The translations under genes and the position numbers were made by a program. Below are positions 9,081 to 18,805 of a DNA stretch of 64,000 bases, piece by piece. This DNA is from Flavobacterium sp. 123 (lineage in GTDB: Bacteria; Bacteroidota; Bacteroidia; Flavobacteriales; Flavobacteriaceae). The notes under the pieces were generated by a model. The model worked only from the letters and a program-made list of their open reading frames with translations, ran no database searches and had not been told where the DNA came from. Where the stretch lies: NCBI RefSeq assembly GCF_003634825.1, contig NZ_RBXD01000001.1, forward strand, positions 1,262,501 through 1,326,500, read 5' to 3'. The stretch's first letter is position 1, and each line of letters starts with the position of its first letter.

Positions 9081-10406
9081 TTACATTGACAACCAACTTG
9101 CAGGATTGTTATAAGTAGTATTTTGAAGAATTAAAAACTTAATTATTGTTTTCCCAGTTTCTCCATTGGTTCTTACTTTTCCAATATTTTGCTTTCGGTT
9201 AACATGCTCTCCTTTGCTTACACTTACTGAACTTAGGTTTTGATATACCGTAAAGAAATCTCCGTGTTGAATCATTACTGCTTTATTTACAGGCGATAAA
9301 ACGATTACACTAGAAACAACTCCATCAAAAACAGCTCTTGCATTAGCACCTTGATCTGTAGTGATTTCGACACCGCTGTTGTGAATCATCAATGATTTGT
9401 ATACTGGATGTGCTTGGTCGCCATATCCTAAAGAAATAAAACCTCTTTCCACAGGAAATGGTAATCTTCCTCTATTTGCTCTAAAATTATCCGCTACGAT
9501 TTTAGCTTCAGGTGTTAGTTCAATTTTTGTTGAAGATACAGGTGCAGCTGCGGCTTCACGCTCCATTTTTTTAGATTCCGCTTTTGTTTCTGCCTTCGTA
9601 GTTGTTTTAGATTCTGCTTTTAAATTTGCATTAGCCAATGCTTTTGCTTTTGCTTTTTCTAAAGCTGCTCTTCTGTTTGATTCTGCAATTGCTTCTCTAA
9701 TTAACCTGTTAATTTGTTTGTCAATAGACCTTGCTTCTTGTTGTTTTTTCTTGATGTCAGCAGCAATTTTATTTTTATCCTTCTTGATAGAATTTACTAA
9801 TTTTTGTTGCTCTTGTTTTTCTTTTTCTAAAGCTAATCTCTCTTTTTCATTCTCAGCAATCAACTTCTTCTTAGCCGTTTTTTGAACATCAAGTTTGTCA
9901 TTATATTGAACAAGATCTTTAGATTTTACTTTTATTTCTTCTCCTTGAATTTTTCGATAACTAGTATATTGTTTCATATACTGCGCTCTTTTATAGGCTT
10001 GCAAAAAGTTTTCTGAAGACAAAATAAACATTGCTCTACTTTCTTCCGAACGGCTTTTATATGACTTAACAATCATCTTAGCATAATCTTCTTTGAGCAC
10101 AACTAATTCTCTTTTAAGTTTATTGATTTGCAGTTGATTAATATACATATCATTACTCAAAAGCTTGGCTTGCTTTTCGGTAGTATTAATTAGTTTTTCT
10201 TTAAGCTTTATCTTATTGCTTTGGATAACAATTACATTTACAGCTGTTTTTTCTTTTTTCTTAACAGACTGTAATAGCTTTTCGTTTTCTCTAATTTCTT
10301 GTTGAATCTGAGCTTTTCGTTGCTCTAATTTTTCTTGTTGCGTTTCTTGGCTCCATATAAATGAAGTCATAAAAATAAAAATTAGGCTTAGGAGAAATTT
10401 TGGCAT
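9081..10406 (-). CDS. Murein hydrolase activator, EnvC-like (degenerate LytM/M23 domain)
   Basis: The 441-residue product has a signal peptide (MPKFLLSLIFIFMTSFIWS) followed by long coiled coils rich in Lys, Gln and Glu (about 20-280), then a LytM fold at the C-terminus (about 315-441). The zinc ligands of active M23 peptidases look lost: the first His-x3-Asp position reads HNSGVEI, and the HxH position reads VYQNLSS. This is the pattern of EnvC, which activates cell-wall amidases during division instead of cutting peptidoglycan itself. A TTG seven codons upstream could extend the frame, but the ATG at 10406 directly precedes the signal peptide. It is the last gene of the unit beginning with the flippase. 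Confidence 0.85.
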   Translation of the reverse strand: MPKFLLSLIFIFMTSFIWSQETQQEKLEQRKAQIQQEIRENEKLLQSVKKKEKTAVNVIVIQSNKIKLKEKLINTTEKQAKLLSNDMYINQLQINKLKRELVVLKEDYAKMIVKSYKSRSEESRAMFILSSENFLQAYKRAQYMKQYTSYRKIQGEEIKVKSKDLVQYNDKLDVQKTAKKKLIAENEKERLALEKEKQEQQKLVNSIKKDKNKIAADIKKKQQEARSIDKQINRLIREAIAESNRRAALEKAKAKALANANLKAESKTTTKAETKAESKKMEREAAAAPVSSTKIELTPEAKIVADNFRANRGRLPFPVERGFISLGYGDQAHPVYKSLMIHNSGVEITTDQGANARAVFDGVVSSVIVLSPVNKAVMIQHGDFFTVYQNLSSVSVSKGEHVNRKQNIGKVRTNGETGKTIIKFLILQNTTYNNPASWLSM

Positions 10407-10429
10407 ATTAAAAATATCTTTTTGCAAAT

Positions 10430-11200
10430 TTACTTAATTATAATTCTTTTGTACCCATTTGGAACACTATATGGAAAAGAAAGTTCTTCGTTAAGGGTGA
10501 TTGTATTGTAATTTAAATTGATTTCGGTTTTCCCTTTTTTCTGGAACGTATTTATTGATACATTCGATGGTATTACAGTACCGTTATATTCTCGACTGTC
10601 TGAATATCCTACTTGAATCATTCGATCTTCAGCGGCTTGTGTTATTTCTTGTTTTTGAATCAAAAAAGTAGTTGCATCTAAAAAGAATGATTTTTTAATA
10701 TTTCCATTCGAAAAATCATCTAATCTATATACTTGTTCGGCGAACGTTTCGTTGTATTTTCCAGTATTCAAATCATCAAAAGCTTCGCCTAAAAGCATGT
10801 TTTGAATTTTATTGTAATCTAAATCTGCGCCAAGCCATTTGCTCAATCCGCTGAAATCGCCTTCAAAATAACTTCCATTAATCTTCTCGTAATAGTTCAC
10901 CGCATTAGGTGTAATTAATGCTTTGGCCATTGTTATTCCTAAAAAACGAATGCTGATTAAAATTTGCTCGTCTTTTTTAATTTTTATCTCGGCCGTAACA
11001 TTTTGAGTCTGTTTTTCATCTGCATATCGAGCATTTGCTTTTATATATAATGTAGAAAATTTATTTTTATTGTTGTAGTGATTTTCTATTATAGTATTTA
11101 CCGGCAAATGTGTTGCGTCAATACTTGATGCTACAACCGCTGATTTTGACTTACATGAAACTACAAAAATAAGTAGTAGTAAAAGGGCAATTTTATTCAT
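10430..11200 (-). CDS. DUF4292 lipoprotein
   Basis: This 256-residue predicted lipoprotein has a hydrophobic leader ending in a lipobox with Cys16 (FVVSC). The body resembles the LolA/LolB-like beta fold of the DUF4292 family (SISIRFLGITMAKALITP-like block near residue 95, then GSYFEGDFSGLSKWLG). A role in handling lipids or lipoproteins at the outer membrane is inferred from that fold only. It lies 3 bases after the TPR gene and 23 bases before the EnvC-like gene, so it belongs to their operon. Confidence 0.8.
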   Translation of the reverse strand: MNKIALLLLLIFVVSCKSKSAVVASSIDATHLPVNTIIENHYNNKNKFSTLYIKANARYADEKQTQNVTAEIKIKKDEQILISIRFLGITMAKALITPNAVNYYEKINGSYFEGDFSGLSKWLGADLDYNKIQNMLLGEAFDDLNTGKYNETFAEQVYRLDDFSNGNIKKSFFLDATTFLIQKQEITQAAEDRMIQVGYSDSREYNGTVIPSNVSINTFQKKGKTEINLNYNTITLNEELSFPYSVPNGYKRIIIK

Positions 11201-11203
11201 CTA

Positions 11204-12550
11204 TTATTTTTGTTTTATTAATTGATTCGCTTTAGAGAAATAGATCTCTTTTTTCTTGAAATCTCCCAAACCATTGTAGGCTTCTCCTAATTGAATATTA
11301 AAATTAATTTCTAAAGTGAGATCTTCCACTAAATAATCCAATCCCATTTCCAATACTTCTTTGGCTTTTTTGAATTGTCCCAATTGATTGTTTGACAAAC
11401 CCAAATAATAATAGAATTGAGGTTGTGTTGGGAAGGTCTCCATCATTTCTGTTGCTTTTTTAGACACCAATTCAAATTGTCCTATTTCGGTGTAAGCTTG
11501 AAGCAAAAGTAAATTGGTTTCAATATCATCTGATGTGCTATTTTTTAACGACTGCTCGTAGTATTTAATAGCTATTCCCCATTGCTTTTTATTGTGATAA
11601 AATTTTCCAATTTCCTTAGTAACATTAACTTCTTTATCATTATCAAAATACCTTATTGCTTTTTCTAAATCTGTTGTGTATTGCGGATTTACATTGACAA
11701 AGATTAAAAACTCATTGAGTATTCTGTGCTTTATTTTTGAATCAATTTTGTTACTTGCTAGAACAATATTCATTGCTTGTATGGCCTTGACCGCATCGTT
11801 TTTGTCCAAATAACTTTTAAATAAACTTACTTGTGCCCATTCAGAAGTTGGAATTGCTAATTCTAATTTTTTAGCTATTTCTAGTACTTTATCCGAATCA
11901 TTGTTTTTTGAATACAAGAAAATTAAATTAATATAATTCGATTCTTCCTTTGGATTTTTATTGATTTGGCTAATTAGATTGGCTATTTCCTCGTCTTGAT
12001 ATTTACCTCCGGATAAAATCTGTATTTTATATAGTTCTCTTTCTTCTGTATTTCCAAATTTATCATTCAGTTCGTTAATCAATAAAAGTGCTTTATCATA
12101 TTGATTTGTAACCATATATAAGGAAATCAAATCGTCTTTATAGCCTTGATCTAAAGGAATCAATTTATTAATCACCGCTATTGCTTGAGTATAATTTTTA
12201 GTTTGATAACTTACATCGTACATTCCTTCCCAAAACCACTTATTATTAGGATCTAACTGTGTGGCATGTTCGAAAGAATTATAGGCATTTTGATAATTTT
12301 TTAAAGCCAAATAATTTTTACCCAATTCAAAATAAACCGTTGCATTATTAGGCTCAATCATCAAACATTTTTCTAAAGCAATAATAGCCTTGTCGTAATT
12401 CTCAATCCCTTTTTGCAGCAATGATTCATAAAAAGAATCTTGAAACTCATTGTTAACTATAGTAATTTCTTCTGGTTCTGTTTGCGCCACAAGCGAAACT
12501 GGAATGCAAAACATCCCAAAGAAGATTAGTACTAAAGTCTGTTTTCTCAT
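11204..12550 (-). CDS. Secreted TPR-repeat protein
   Basis: The 448-residue protein has a signal peptide (about 1-22, ending LVAQ) and a chain of TPR-like helix pairs through most of its length. The clearest are near residues 54-130 (YFELGKNYLALKNYQNAYNS) and 355-445 (FYYYLGLSNNQLGQFKKAKE). It is probably a periplasmic or outer-membrane-associated scaffold. Its gene sits between the sugar nucleotidyltransferase and the DUF4292 lipoprotein with gaps of 16 and 3 bases, an order I associate with Flavobacteria. Partner unknown. Confidence 0.78.
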   Translation of the reverse strand: MRKQTLVLIFFGMFCIPVSLVAQTEPEEITIVNNEFQDSFYESLLQKGIENYDKAIIALEKCLMIEPNNATVYFELGKNYLALKNYQNAYNSFEHATQLDPNNKWFWEGMYDVSYQTKNYTQAIAVINKLIPLDQGYKDDLISLYMVTNQYDKALLLINELNDKFGNTEERELYKIQILSGGKYQDEEIANLISQINKNPKEESNYINLIFLYSKNNDSDKVLEIAKKLELAIPTSEWAQVSLFKSYLDKNDAVKAIQAMNIVLASNKIDSKIKHRILNEFLIFVNVNPQYTTDLEKAIRYFDNDKEVNVTKEIGKFYHNKKQWGIAIKYYEQSLKNSTSDDIETNLLLLQAYTEIGQFELVSKKATEMMETFPTQPQFYYYLGLSNNQLGQFKKAKEVLEMGLDYLVEDLTLEINFNIQLGEAYNGLGDFKKKEIYFSKANQLIKQK

Positions 12551-12566
12551 TGCTGTATGCTCTCTT

Positions 12567-13577
12567 TTATTCCAATACCGAATAATCTCCTATGCTTATA
12601 CTGGTGAAATTTCCATCAAAATTAGCGTGATTTCCAATCATTGCATTGTCTAAATTCGCGTTTTTTATATGGGAATGTGTTTGTACCAAACTGTTTTTGA
12701 TAGTACTATCAACTACATGACAACCTTTACCTAACGACACATTTGGACCCACAGTTGCATTAATTAAAACCACATCTTCAGCAATATAACACGGTGGAAT
12801 AATTGTTGCGTTTTCTAATTTTACTCCGCCGTCTACTAAATTATGTCCGTCTTGTTGCAAAAAGCCCAACATTCTTGAATTTGTTTCAACAGTTACATTT
12901 TTATTTCCACAATCCATCCATTCAGCAACTTCTCCTGGTACAAAAACCATACCTTTTGCCATCATTTGCTTGATTCCGTCATTTATTTGGTATTCACCAC
13001 CATGAATAATATTGTTGTCCAACACGAGTTGCAGTTCGTTTTTCAAAACAGCAACGTCTTTGAAATAATAGATTCCAATAACTGCAAGATCTGAGACAAA
13101 TTCTTTTGGTTTTTCAACCAATTCAATGATTTGATTTGATTCGTTTAAATTTACTACACCAAAAGCTTCTGGTTGATCTACTTTTTTCACCCAAATCACG
13201 CTATCGGCATTTTGATCCAAATCGAAATTAGCACGAATCAAAGTATCGGCATAAGCAATAACAGCTGGGCCACTCAAAGAATCCTTAGCACACATAATGG
13301 CATGCCCGGTTCCAAGTGCTTCGTTTTGATAATAAATAGTTCCTCTGGCTCCTAACTTTTCAGCAATTGCAATTAAATCGGCTTCAACTTGAGTGCCAAA
13401 ATCTTTGTGAATGATAAAAGCAATTTCTTCAATATCTTGATTTAAAACTCCCGCAATATCTTCTACTAAACGATGTACAATTGGTTTTCCTGCAATTGGA
13501 ATTAATGGTTTAGGAATAGTTAATGTGTGAGGTCTTAATCTGGAACCACGTCCAGCCATTGGTACTATTATTTTCAT
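12567..13577 (-). CDS. Sugar-phosphate nucleotidyltransferase
   Basis: This 336-residue enzyme opens with the nucleotide-binding signature MKIIVPMAGRGSRLRPHT and PKPLIPIAGKPI, the G-x-G-x-R-L-x-P-x-T and KP motifs of the family that makes NDP-sugars from sugar 1-phosphates. The Rossmann-like domain covers about 1-235; the C-terminal 90 residues contain hexapeptide-like beta-helix turns (LENATIIPPCYIAEDVVLIN). Substrate (glucose 1-phosphate or mannose 1-phosphate) cannot be fixed. It is a likely supplier of precursors for surface polysaccharide, in line with the nearby flippase. Confidence 0.85.
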   Translation of the reverse strand: MKIIVPMAGRGSRLRPHTLTIPKPLIPIAGKPIVHRLVEDIAGVLNQDIEEIAFIIHKDFGTQVEADLIAIAEKLGARGTIYYQNEALGTGHAIMCAKDSLSGPAVIAYADTLIRANFDLDQNADSVIWVKKVDQPEAFGVVNLNESNQIIELVEKPKEFVSDLAVIGIYYFKDVAVLKNELQLVLDNNIIHGGEYQINDGIKQMMAKGMVFVPGEVAEWMDCGNKNVTVETNSRMLGFLQQDGHNLVDGGVKLENATIIPPCYIAEDVVLINATVGPNVSLGKGCHVVDSTIKNSLVQTHSHIKNANLDNAMIGNHANFDGNFTSISIGDYSVLE

Positions 13578-13590
13578 TTGTTTTTTATTA

Positions 13591-13642
13591 AAAGATTAAA
13601 TGATTGAAAGATTTAAAAATTATCGAGAATCTTTTAATCTTT
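13591..13642. repeat. Intergenic inverted repeat between nucleotidyltransferase and dut genes
   Basis: AAAGATTAAA at 13591-13600 is repeated inverted as TTTAATCTTT at 13633-13642. The space between and after is filled with imperfect copies of the same theme (GATTGAAAGATTT, GAATTATTAAATTATTGAAT). It fills most of an 89-base gap and has no T-run of a simple terminator. Confidence 0.6.
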
Positions 13643-13666
13643 GAATTATTAAATTATTGAATGTTT

Positions 13667-14101
13667 TTACTTCACTCCTGTACTCCCAAAACCACCTTCG
13701 CCTCTTGATGTTTCAGACAATTCTTCTACTTCAATCCAGTCAGCGCGTTCGTGTTTAGCAATAATTAATTGAGCAATACGCTCTCCGTTTTCGATAACAA
13801 AAACATCATTTGATAAATTTACTAAAATCACCCCAATTTCTCCACGATAATCTGCATCAACTGTTCCTGGCGAATTCAAGACTGTAATTCCTTTTTTGGC
13901 AGCTAATCCGCTTCTAGGTCTTACTTGAGCTTCGTAACCAATAGGCAACTCTATAAAAAGGCCTGTTTTTACAATAATCCTTCCTAATGGTTGCAAGGTT
14001 ATAGATTCTGATAAATTGGCTCTTAAATCCATTCCTGCTGAAGCTATGGTTTCATAGTTTGGTAGGTCATGCTGTGATTTGTTGATTATTTTTATAGTCA
14101 T
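13667..14101 (-). CDS. dut: dUTP diphosphatase
   Basis: Trimeric dUTPase splits dUTP into dUMP and pyrophosphate, keeping uracil out of DNA and feeding dTMP synthesis. The 144 residues contain all five motifs in order: AGMDLRA (about 22), [11 protein letters not shown] (about 61), [15 protein letters not shown] (about 77, with the catalytic Asp), GERIAQLII (about 106) and [10 protein letters not shown] at the C-terminus. Length is standard. It is located between the nucleotidyltransferase and flippase genes. Confidence 0.96.
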   Translation of the reverse strand: MTIKIINKSQHDLPNYETIASAGMDLRANLSESITLQPLGRIIVKTGLFIELPIGYEAQVRPRSGLAAKKGITVLNSPGTVDADYRGEIGVILVNLSNDVFVIENGERIAQLIIAKHERADWIEVEELSETSRGEGGFGSTGVK

Positions 14102-14159
14102 GTTTTTATTTTAAAAAATCAAAAGATTAAAACGAATAGCAGTAAAAAATCCTAAAATA

Positions 14160-15626
14160 TTATTGTTTTTTTCGTTTTGCAATACTTAATATTGTTGCTT
14201 TTTCGTTGTGGTATATAAAATACATAAAGAGCAACAACAATGGAATTCCAACGAAATAATTCTCTCGGAATCCATAAAATGAAATTACCGAAAATCCAAT
14301 TGATATTCCCAAATAAGCCCCAATTTTTTCCATATCATACGGTATCGGATAATGTTTGTTTCCTAAAACATACGAAATAAACATCATGCTTCCATAAGCT
14401 GAAATTGTGGCAATAGCAGAACCGTAATAACTGTATTTTGGGATTAAAAAATAATTCAAAACCAATGTTACTATTGCTCCAACAATTGAAATATAAGCGC
14501 CAATTATAGTTTTATCGGTAAGTTTATACCAAACCGAAAGATTGTTATAAATCCCTAAGAAAAAATTAGCCAAAATAATCAACGGAACCACTTTCATTGC
14601 TTCCCAATAGGATTTATTATCAAGTAGTAATAGTTTTAAAACATCCGCAAAAACAATTACACCAAGTAATATTAAGGATCCTAAAATCACGAAATACTTA
14701 GTAATAACCGCATAGGTTTGCGGTGCGTTTTCTTTATTTGAATGACTAAAAAAGAACGGTTCAATACCTAAACGGAAAGCTGTTGCAAATAAAACCATAA
14801 ACAATCCAAGCTTATAACAGGCAGAATAAGCTCCTACTTCAGATTTTGCAATGTTTTCAGGAAGCAAGTATCCTAATAAAATTTTATCAAAATGCTCATT
14901 TACTGCAAATGCAATTCCTGCAACGAGAATAGGCAAACTGTATTTCATCATTTTTTTCCAAAGTACGCGATCAAAATTTCGTTTTAGAAAAAGATAATTT
15001 GGAGAAAGAACTACAAAAGTCAGCAAACTTGCCAATAAATTGGAAATGAAAATATATCCTATTTCGAAATTTTCAACGTATAAATTTCCAATAAATGAAT
15101 TCGGACTTGAATCTGCAATTTTAGGCAATGCCAATAAAAAGAAAAGATTTAGAATTAAATTTACAGCTACATTTCCAATTTTAATTGCAGCATACATCAT
15201 CGGTCTTTGATTGGCACGCAATTTAGAAAACGGCACTATCACTAATGCATCCAAAACTAAAATCCAGATGGAATAGGTTATGTACTGCACATCAACATTA
15301 GCCATAGCAGCCAATGTACTTCTGAAAATTAAGGCGCCAAAAAGAAAGAAAATAGAAGACCAAAATATAGATATTGTAGTCGTTGCAATGACATTTTTCT
15401 TATCCGTTTCAGAATTATAAAACCGAAAGAAAGCAGTTTCCATTCCGTAGGATAAAATTACGTTGAAAAAAACCATCCATGACAATACAATGGAAACCTC
15501 ACCATATTCGGCGGTTGGCAATATTCCTGTGTACAACCTTACGAGTAAGAAACTCAACATACGGGGTAAAACGGTTGCTAACCCGTAAATCGCAGTCTGT
15601 TTGAAAAGATTTTTATATAATCCCAA
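14160..15626 (-). CDS. Polysaccharide flippase (Wzx/MVF-like)
   Basis: This 488-residue integral membrane protein has about 14 hydrophobic segments. The start FKQTAIYGLATVLPRMLSFL is typical of polysaccharide exporters that flip lipid-linked sugars across the inner membrane. The frame starts at TTG (15626); no ATG precedes the first transmembrane helix and an in-frame stop lies just upstream, so TTG is the likely initiator. The next genes on the strand are dut and the nucleotidyltransferase, 58 bases on. Substrate unknown; a second flippase at 42579 serves the separate exopolysaccharide locus. Confidence 0.82.
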   Translation of the reverse strand: MGLYKNLFKQTAIYGLATVLPRMLSFLLVRLYTGILPTAEYGEVSIVLSWMVFFNVILSYGMETAFFRFYNSETDKKNVIATTTISIFWSSIFFLFGALIFRSTLAAMANVDVQYITYSIWILVLDALVIVPFSKLRANQRPMMYAAIKIGNVAVNLILNLFFLLALPKIADSSPNSFIGNLYVENFEIGYIFISNLLASLLTFVVLSPNYLFLKRNFDRVLWKKMMKYSLPILVAGIAFAVNEHFDKILLGYLLPENIAKSEVGAYSACYKLGLFMVLFATAFRLGIEPFFFSHSNKENAPQTYAVITKYFVILGSLILLGVIVFADVLKLLLLDNKSYWEAMKVVPLIILANFFLGIYNNLSVWYKLTDKTIIGAYISIVGAIVTLVLNYFLIPKYSYYGSAIATISAYGSMMFISYVLGNKHYPIPYDMEKIGAYLGISIGFSVISFYGFRENYFVGIPLLLLFMYFIYHNEKATILSIAKRKKQ

Positions 15627-15728
15627 GGTGGTCTTGTTTATTAATATTTATAAAAACAAAAATAACGAATTCGTTGGTTTAATTCTGTTTTTAAAATTAG
15701 AATCACCCCAAATTTGTTAACAGCTTTT

Positions 15729-16172
15729 TTAAGATAAGCCAGACTCGTCCAAAGTCTTTATAAAATGAAATCCTCTAGGAGCATATCCTTGATTGTAATA
15801 AAAACGATGTGCGGTAAAATTTCCTGTATAAGCATCCAGAACAATCATAGTACAGCCACTTTCTTGCGCTTTTGTATGGATATAATCTGTCATCATTTTT
15901 GCAATTCCTTTGCCACGATGCTCTGGGTGTACAATAAAATTATCTATCTCAAAATACTTTCCACACCATAATTTAATCCCAGACCATAAACCAGAAAGAC
16001 CCACACAAACATCGCCATCAAACACAGCAATTTGTTTGTAATTGTGAGGGACCATTTCCTCAAGATATGACTGGTATTTTTCAGCAGTAAATTTTGGATA
16101 TAAATGCTTAATAATTTCTAATTGAGAAAGCATTTCAGGTAATGTAATTAATTCTTTGATTTCCAATTTCAT
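15729..16172 (-). CDS. GNAT-family N-acetyltransferase
   Basis: This 147-residue single GNAT domain transfers acetyl from acetyl-CoA to an amine. The acetyl-CoA loop is IVHPEHRGKGIAKMMTDYI near residues 80-98 (RGKGIA, the R/Q-x-x-G-x-G/A motif), followed by HRFYYNQGY near 126, the usual C-terminal block. Substrate cannot be inferred. It lies between the atp operon terminator and the flippase gene and could be its own unit. Confidence 0.85.
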   Translation of the reverse strand: MKLEIKELITLPEMLSQLEIIKHLYPKFTAEKYQSYLEEMVPHNYKQIAVFDGDVCVGLSGLWSGIKLWCGKYFEIDNFIVHPEHRGKGIAKMMTDYIHTKAQESGCTMIVLDAYTGNFTAHRFYYNQGYAPRGFHFIKTLDESGLS

Positions 16173-16204
16173 CCTGATTTAAATATTATGATATAAAATT
16201 AGTT

Positions 16205-16234
16205 AAAAAAAAAGGTATGCTAACGCATACCTTT
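16205..16234 (-). terminator. Terminator of the atp operon
   Basis: On the minus strand, AAAGGTATGC, loop GTTA and GCATACCTTT form a 10-bp stem followed by a run of nine T. It lies 24 bases past the atpG stop. Confidence 0.9.
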
Positions 16235-16257
16235 TAAATATATTATTCAGATAAAAT

Positions 16258-17118
16258 CTATCCGTTCAATGCTTCTGCACCACCAACAATCTCAAGGATT
16301 TCATTAGTAATAGCTGCTTGACGTGCTTTATTGTAAGTCAATTTTAATTGATCTCTCAACTCAGTAGCATTATCAGTTGCTTTGTGCATAGCTGTCATAC
16401 GAGCTCCGTGCTCAGATGCAAATGAATCTCTTATCCCTTTATACAATTGTGTTTTTAATGATTTTGGAATCAAAGTCAATACAATTTCTTCTTTTGAAGG
16501 CTCGAAAATATAATCACCAGCTGAAGCTGATTTTTCTGATTTAATAGGAGCTAAAGGCAAAAATTGTTCTGTTTGTACAATTTGAGTAGCTGCATTTTTA
16601 AACTGATTGTAAATCAATTCTATTTTGTCATACTCGCCAGAAACAAATTTTTGAGTTAATACGTCTGCAATAGCAGCCACATTGTCAAAAGTAAGATTGT
16701 CAAAAACAGCGCTTTGATTATCAACTACCGTAAGGGTTTTGCTAAGAATATCGTTTCCTTTTTTACCTATGGCAAAAACATCAACTTGTTTTCCAGCATA
16801 ATATTCAGAACGTGTTTTAGCTTCCTTAATTACATTTGAATTAAAAGCTCCACATAAACCTCTATTAGAAGTGATTGCAACAATTAAAACTTTTTTCACT
16901 TCACGTTGTGTAGTAAAATCTCCTCCTACATCTCCGTCTAGAGTTGCGGAAAGGTTTTGTAATAATTCCGTTAATTTTTCGGCATAAGGTCGCATAGCTG
17001 TGATTGCATCTTGTGCTTTCTTTAGCTTTGCTGCAGAAACCATTTTCATTGCCGATGTAATTTGCATCGTAGATGAAATGGAAGTAATTCTATTACGGAT
17101 TTCCTTTAAATTTGCCAT
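16258..17118 (-). CDS. atpG: ATP synthase F1 subunit gamma
   Basis: The rotor shaft of F1 links c-ring rotation to catalysis. The 286 residues start with ANLKEIRNRITSISSTMQIT and MVSAAKLKKAQ, and end with KARQAAITNEILEIVGGAEA, the conserved N- and C-terminal helices that pair as a coiled coil. GLCGAFNSNV near 95 is also conserved. It is the last gene of the operon, separated from atpA by a 71-base gap with a perfect 12-bp inverted repeat. Confidence 0.97.
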   Translation of the reverse strand: MANLKEIRNRITSISSTMQITSAMKMVSAAKLKKAQDAITAMRPYAEKLTELLQNLSATLDGDVGGDFTTQREVKKVLIVAITSNRGLCGAFNSNVIKEAKTRSEYYAGKQVDVFAIGKKGNDILSKTLTVVDNQSAVFDNLTFDNVAAIADVLTQKFVSGEYDKIELIYNQFKNAATQIVQTEQFLPLAPIKSEKSASAGDYIFEPSKEEIVLTLIPKSLKTQLYKGIRDSFASEHGARMTAMHKATDNATELRDQLKLTYNKARQAAITNEILEIVGGAEALNG

Positions 17119-17142
17119 TTTCTTTATAGTGAAGAGTGAGTC

Positions 17143-17185
17143 GTGAAAAGTGAATAGTCAAAACTACTCCCTTTTCACTTTTCAC
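17143..17185. repeat. Inverted repeat between atpA and atpG
   Basis: GTGAAAAGTGAA at 17143-17154 and TTCACTTTTCAC at 17174-17185 are exact inverse complements (12 bp) around a 19-base loop. Further partial copies of GTGAA-type words flank it. In RNA it would fold between the alpha and gamma cistrons. Confidence 0.75.
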
Positions 17186-17189
17186 TAAA

Positions 17190-18767
17190 TTAGTTATATT
17201 TTGCTGAAACTTCTTTTGCTACAGTCTCGATTACATCTGTAATTTCGTCTGTTAATTTCCCTGCTTTCAAAGCATCAAGAGTTGCTCTGTGTTTGTTGTT
17301 CAAGAATTCTAAGAAATCTTTCTCAAATTCTTTTACTTTATTCACAGGAACATTTCTCAACAAGTTTTTTGAACCAGCATAGATAATTGCAACTTGGTCT
17401 TCAACTGTATAAGGATCGTTCAAACCTTGTTTCAAGATTTCAACATTTCTTTTTCCTTTTTCAATTACGTTTAATGTAACAGCATCAAGATCAGAACCAA
17501 ATTTAGCAAACGCTTCCAATTCACGGAATTGTGCTTGATCTAGTTTCAAAGTACCTGCTACTTTTTTCATTGATTTAATTTGTGCATTACCTCCCACACG
17601 AGATACAGAAATACCTACGTTAATTGCAGGACGTACTCCAGAGTTGAACAAATCTCCATCTAAGAAAATTTGACCATCTGTAATAGAGATTACGTTAGTT
17701 GGGATATATGCAGAAACGTCACCAGCTTGAGTTTCGATAATTGGTAAAGCTGTTAATGAACCACCACCTTTAACAATTCCTTTGATAGAATCTGGTAAAT
17801 CATTCATGTTTTTAGCAATTCCATCATCAGCAATTACTTTACAAGCACGCTCTAATAAACGAGAGTGTAAGTAGAAAACGTCTCCAGGATAAGCTTCACG
17901 TCCCGGTGGTCTTCTTAATAAAAGAGAAACCTCACGGTAAGCAACTGCTTGTTTAGATAAATCATCATATACAATCAAAGCAGGACGACCTGAATCTCTG
18001 AAGTATTCACCAATAGCAGCACCTGCGAAAGGAGCATAAACTTGCATTGGAGATGGATCAGAAGCATTAGCAGCAACAATAATAGTGTAAGCCATTGCTC
18101 CTTTTTCTTCTAACATTTTTGCGATTCCAGCTACTGTTGAAGCTTTTTGCCCAATAGCAACATAGATACAATATACAGGTTGACCTGCATCGTAAAATTC
18201 TTTTTGATTTAAGATAGTGTCAATACAAACAGTTGATTTACCTGTTTGACGGTCACCAATAACCAACTCACGTTGTCCACGACCAACTGGGATCATAGCA
18301 TCTACTGCTTTTACTCCTGTTTGTAATGGTTCAGTAACTGGTTGACGGAAGATAACTCCAGGAGCTTTTCTTTCTAAAGGCATTTCGAATAATTCACCAC
18401 CGATTGGTCCTTTTCCATCAATTGGAAAACCAAGTGTGTTAACTACACGTCCTACCATTTCTTCTCCTACTTTAAGAGAAGCAATACGTTGTGTTCTTTT
18501 TGCAGTTGAACCTTCTTTGATTCCTGTTGAAGCACCTAAAAGTACCACCCCAACATTATCTTCTTCAAGATTCAATACAATAGCCTCAAGACCATTGTCG
18601 AATTCTACTAATTCTCCGTATTGAACATTAGAAAGCCCGTAAACACGAGCAATACCATCTCCAACATTAAGTACTGTTCCTACTTCTTCTAGTGTAGCAC
18701 CAGATTCAAAACCTTCTACTTGCTTTCTTAATATTGCTGAAATTTCAGCAGGTTTGATTTCCGCCAT
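17190..18767 (-). CDS. atpA: ATP synthase F1 subunit alpha
   Basis: This non-catalytic nucleotide-binding subunit of F1 is present in three copies. Of 525 residues, the N-terminal beta-barrel carries [20 protein letters not shown]; the P-loop is GDRQTGKST near residue 171; the family signature [14 protein letters not shown] lies near 370. Length is slightly above the E. coli protein (513). It is co-transcribed with atpH (gap 38) upstream. Confidence 0.98.
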   Translation of the reverse strand: MAEIKPAEISAILRKQVEGFESGATLEEVGTVLNVGDGIARVYGLSNVQYGELVEFDNGLEAIVLNLEEDNVGVVLLGASTGIKEGSTAKRTQRIASLKVGEEMVGRVVNTLGFPIDGKGPIGGELFEMPLERKAPGVIFRQPVTEPLQTGVKAVDAMIPVGRGQRELVIGDRQTGKSTVCIDTILNQKEFYDAGQPVYCIYVAIGQKASTVAGIAKMLEEKGAMAYTIIVAANASDPSPMQVYAPFAGAAIGEYFRDSGRPALIVYDDLSKQAVAYREVSLLLRRPPGREAYPGDVFYLHSRLLERACKVIADDGIAKNMNDLPDSIKGIVKGGGSLTALPIIETQAGDVSAYIPTNVISITDGQIFLDGDLFNSGVRPAINVGISVSRVGGNAQIKSMKKVAGTLKLDQAQFRELEAFAKFGSDLDAVTLNVIEKGKRNVEILKQGLNDPYTVEDQVAIIYAGSKNLLRNVPVNKVKEFEKDFLEFLNNKHRATLDALKAGKLTDEITDVIETVAKEVSAKYN

Positions 18768-18805
18768 CTTAATTTATAATTTAGACACTTATATGTGTAA
18801 TAAAA

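Noticed and set aside
9397..9885. Long open frame on the plus strand opposite the EnvC-like gene
   Set aside because: It is a shadow of the Lys/Ala/Gln-rich coiled coil on the other strand, with low-complexity Ser/Phe/Ala sequence and no start signal.
14106..14159. Terminator between flippase and dut
   Set aside because: AT-rich with a short AAAAGATTAAAA word, but no stem of useful length was found.
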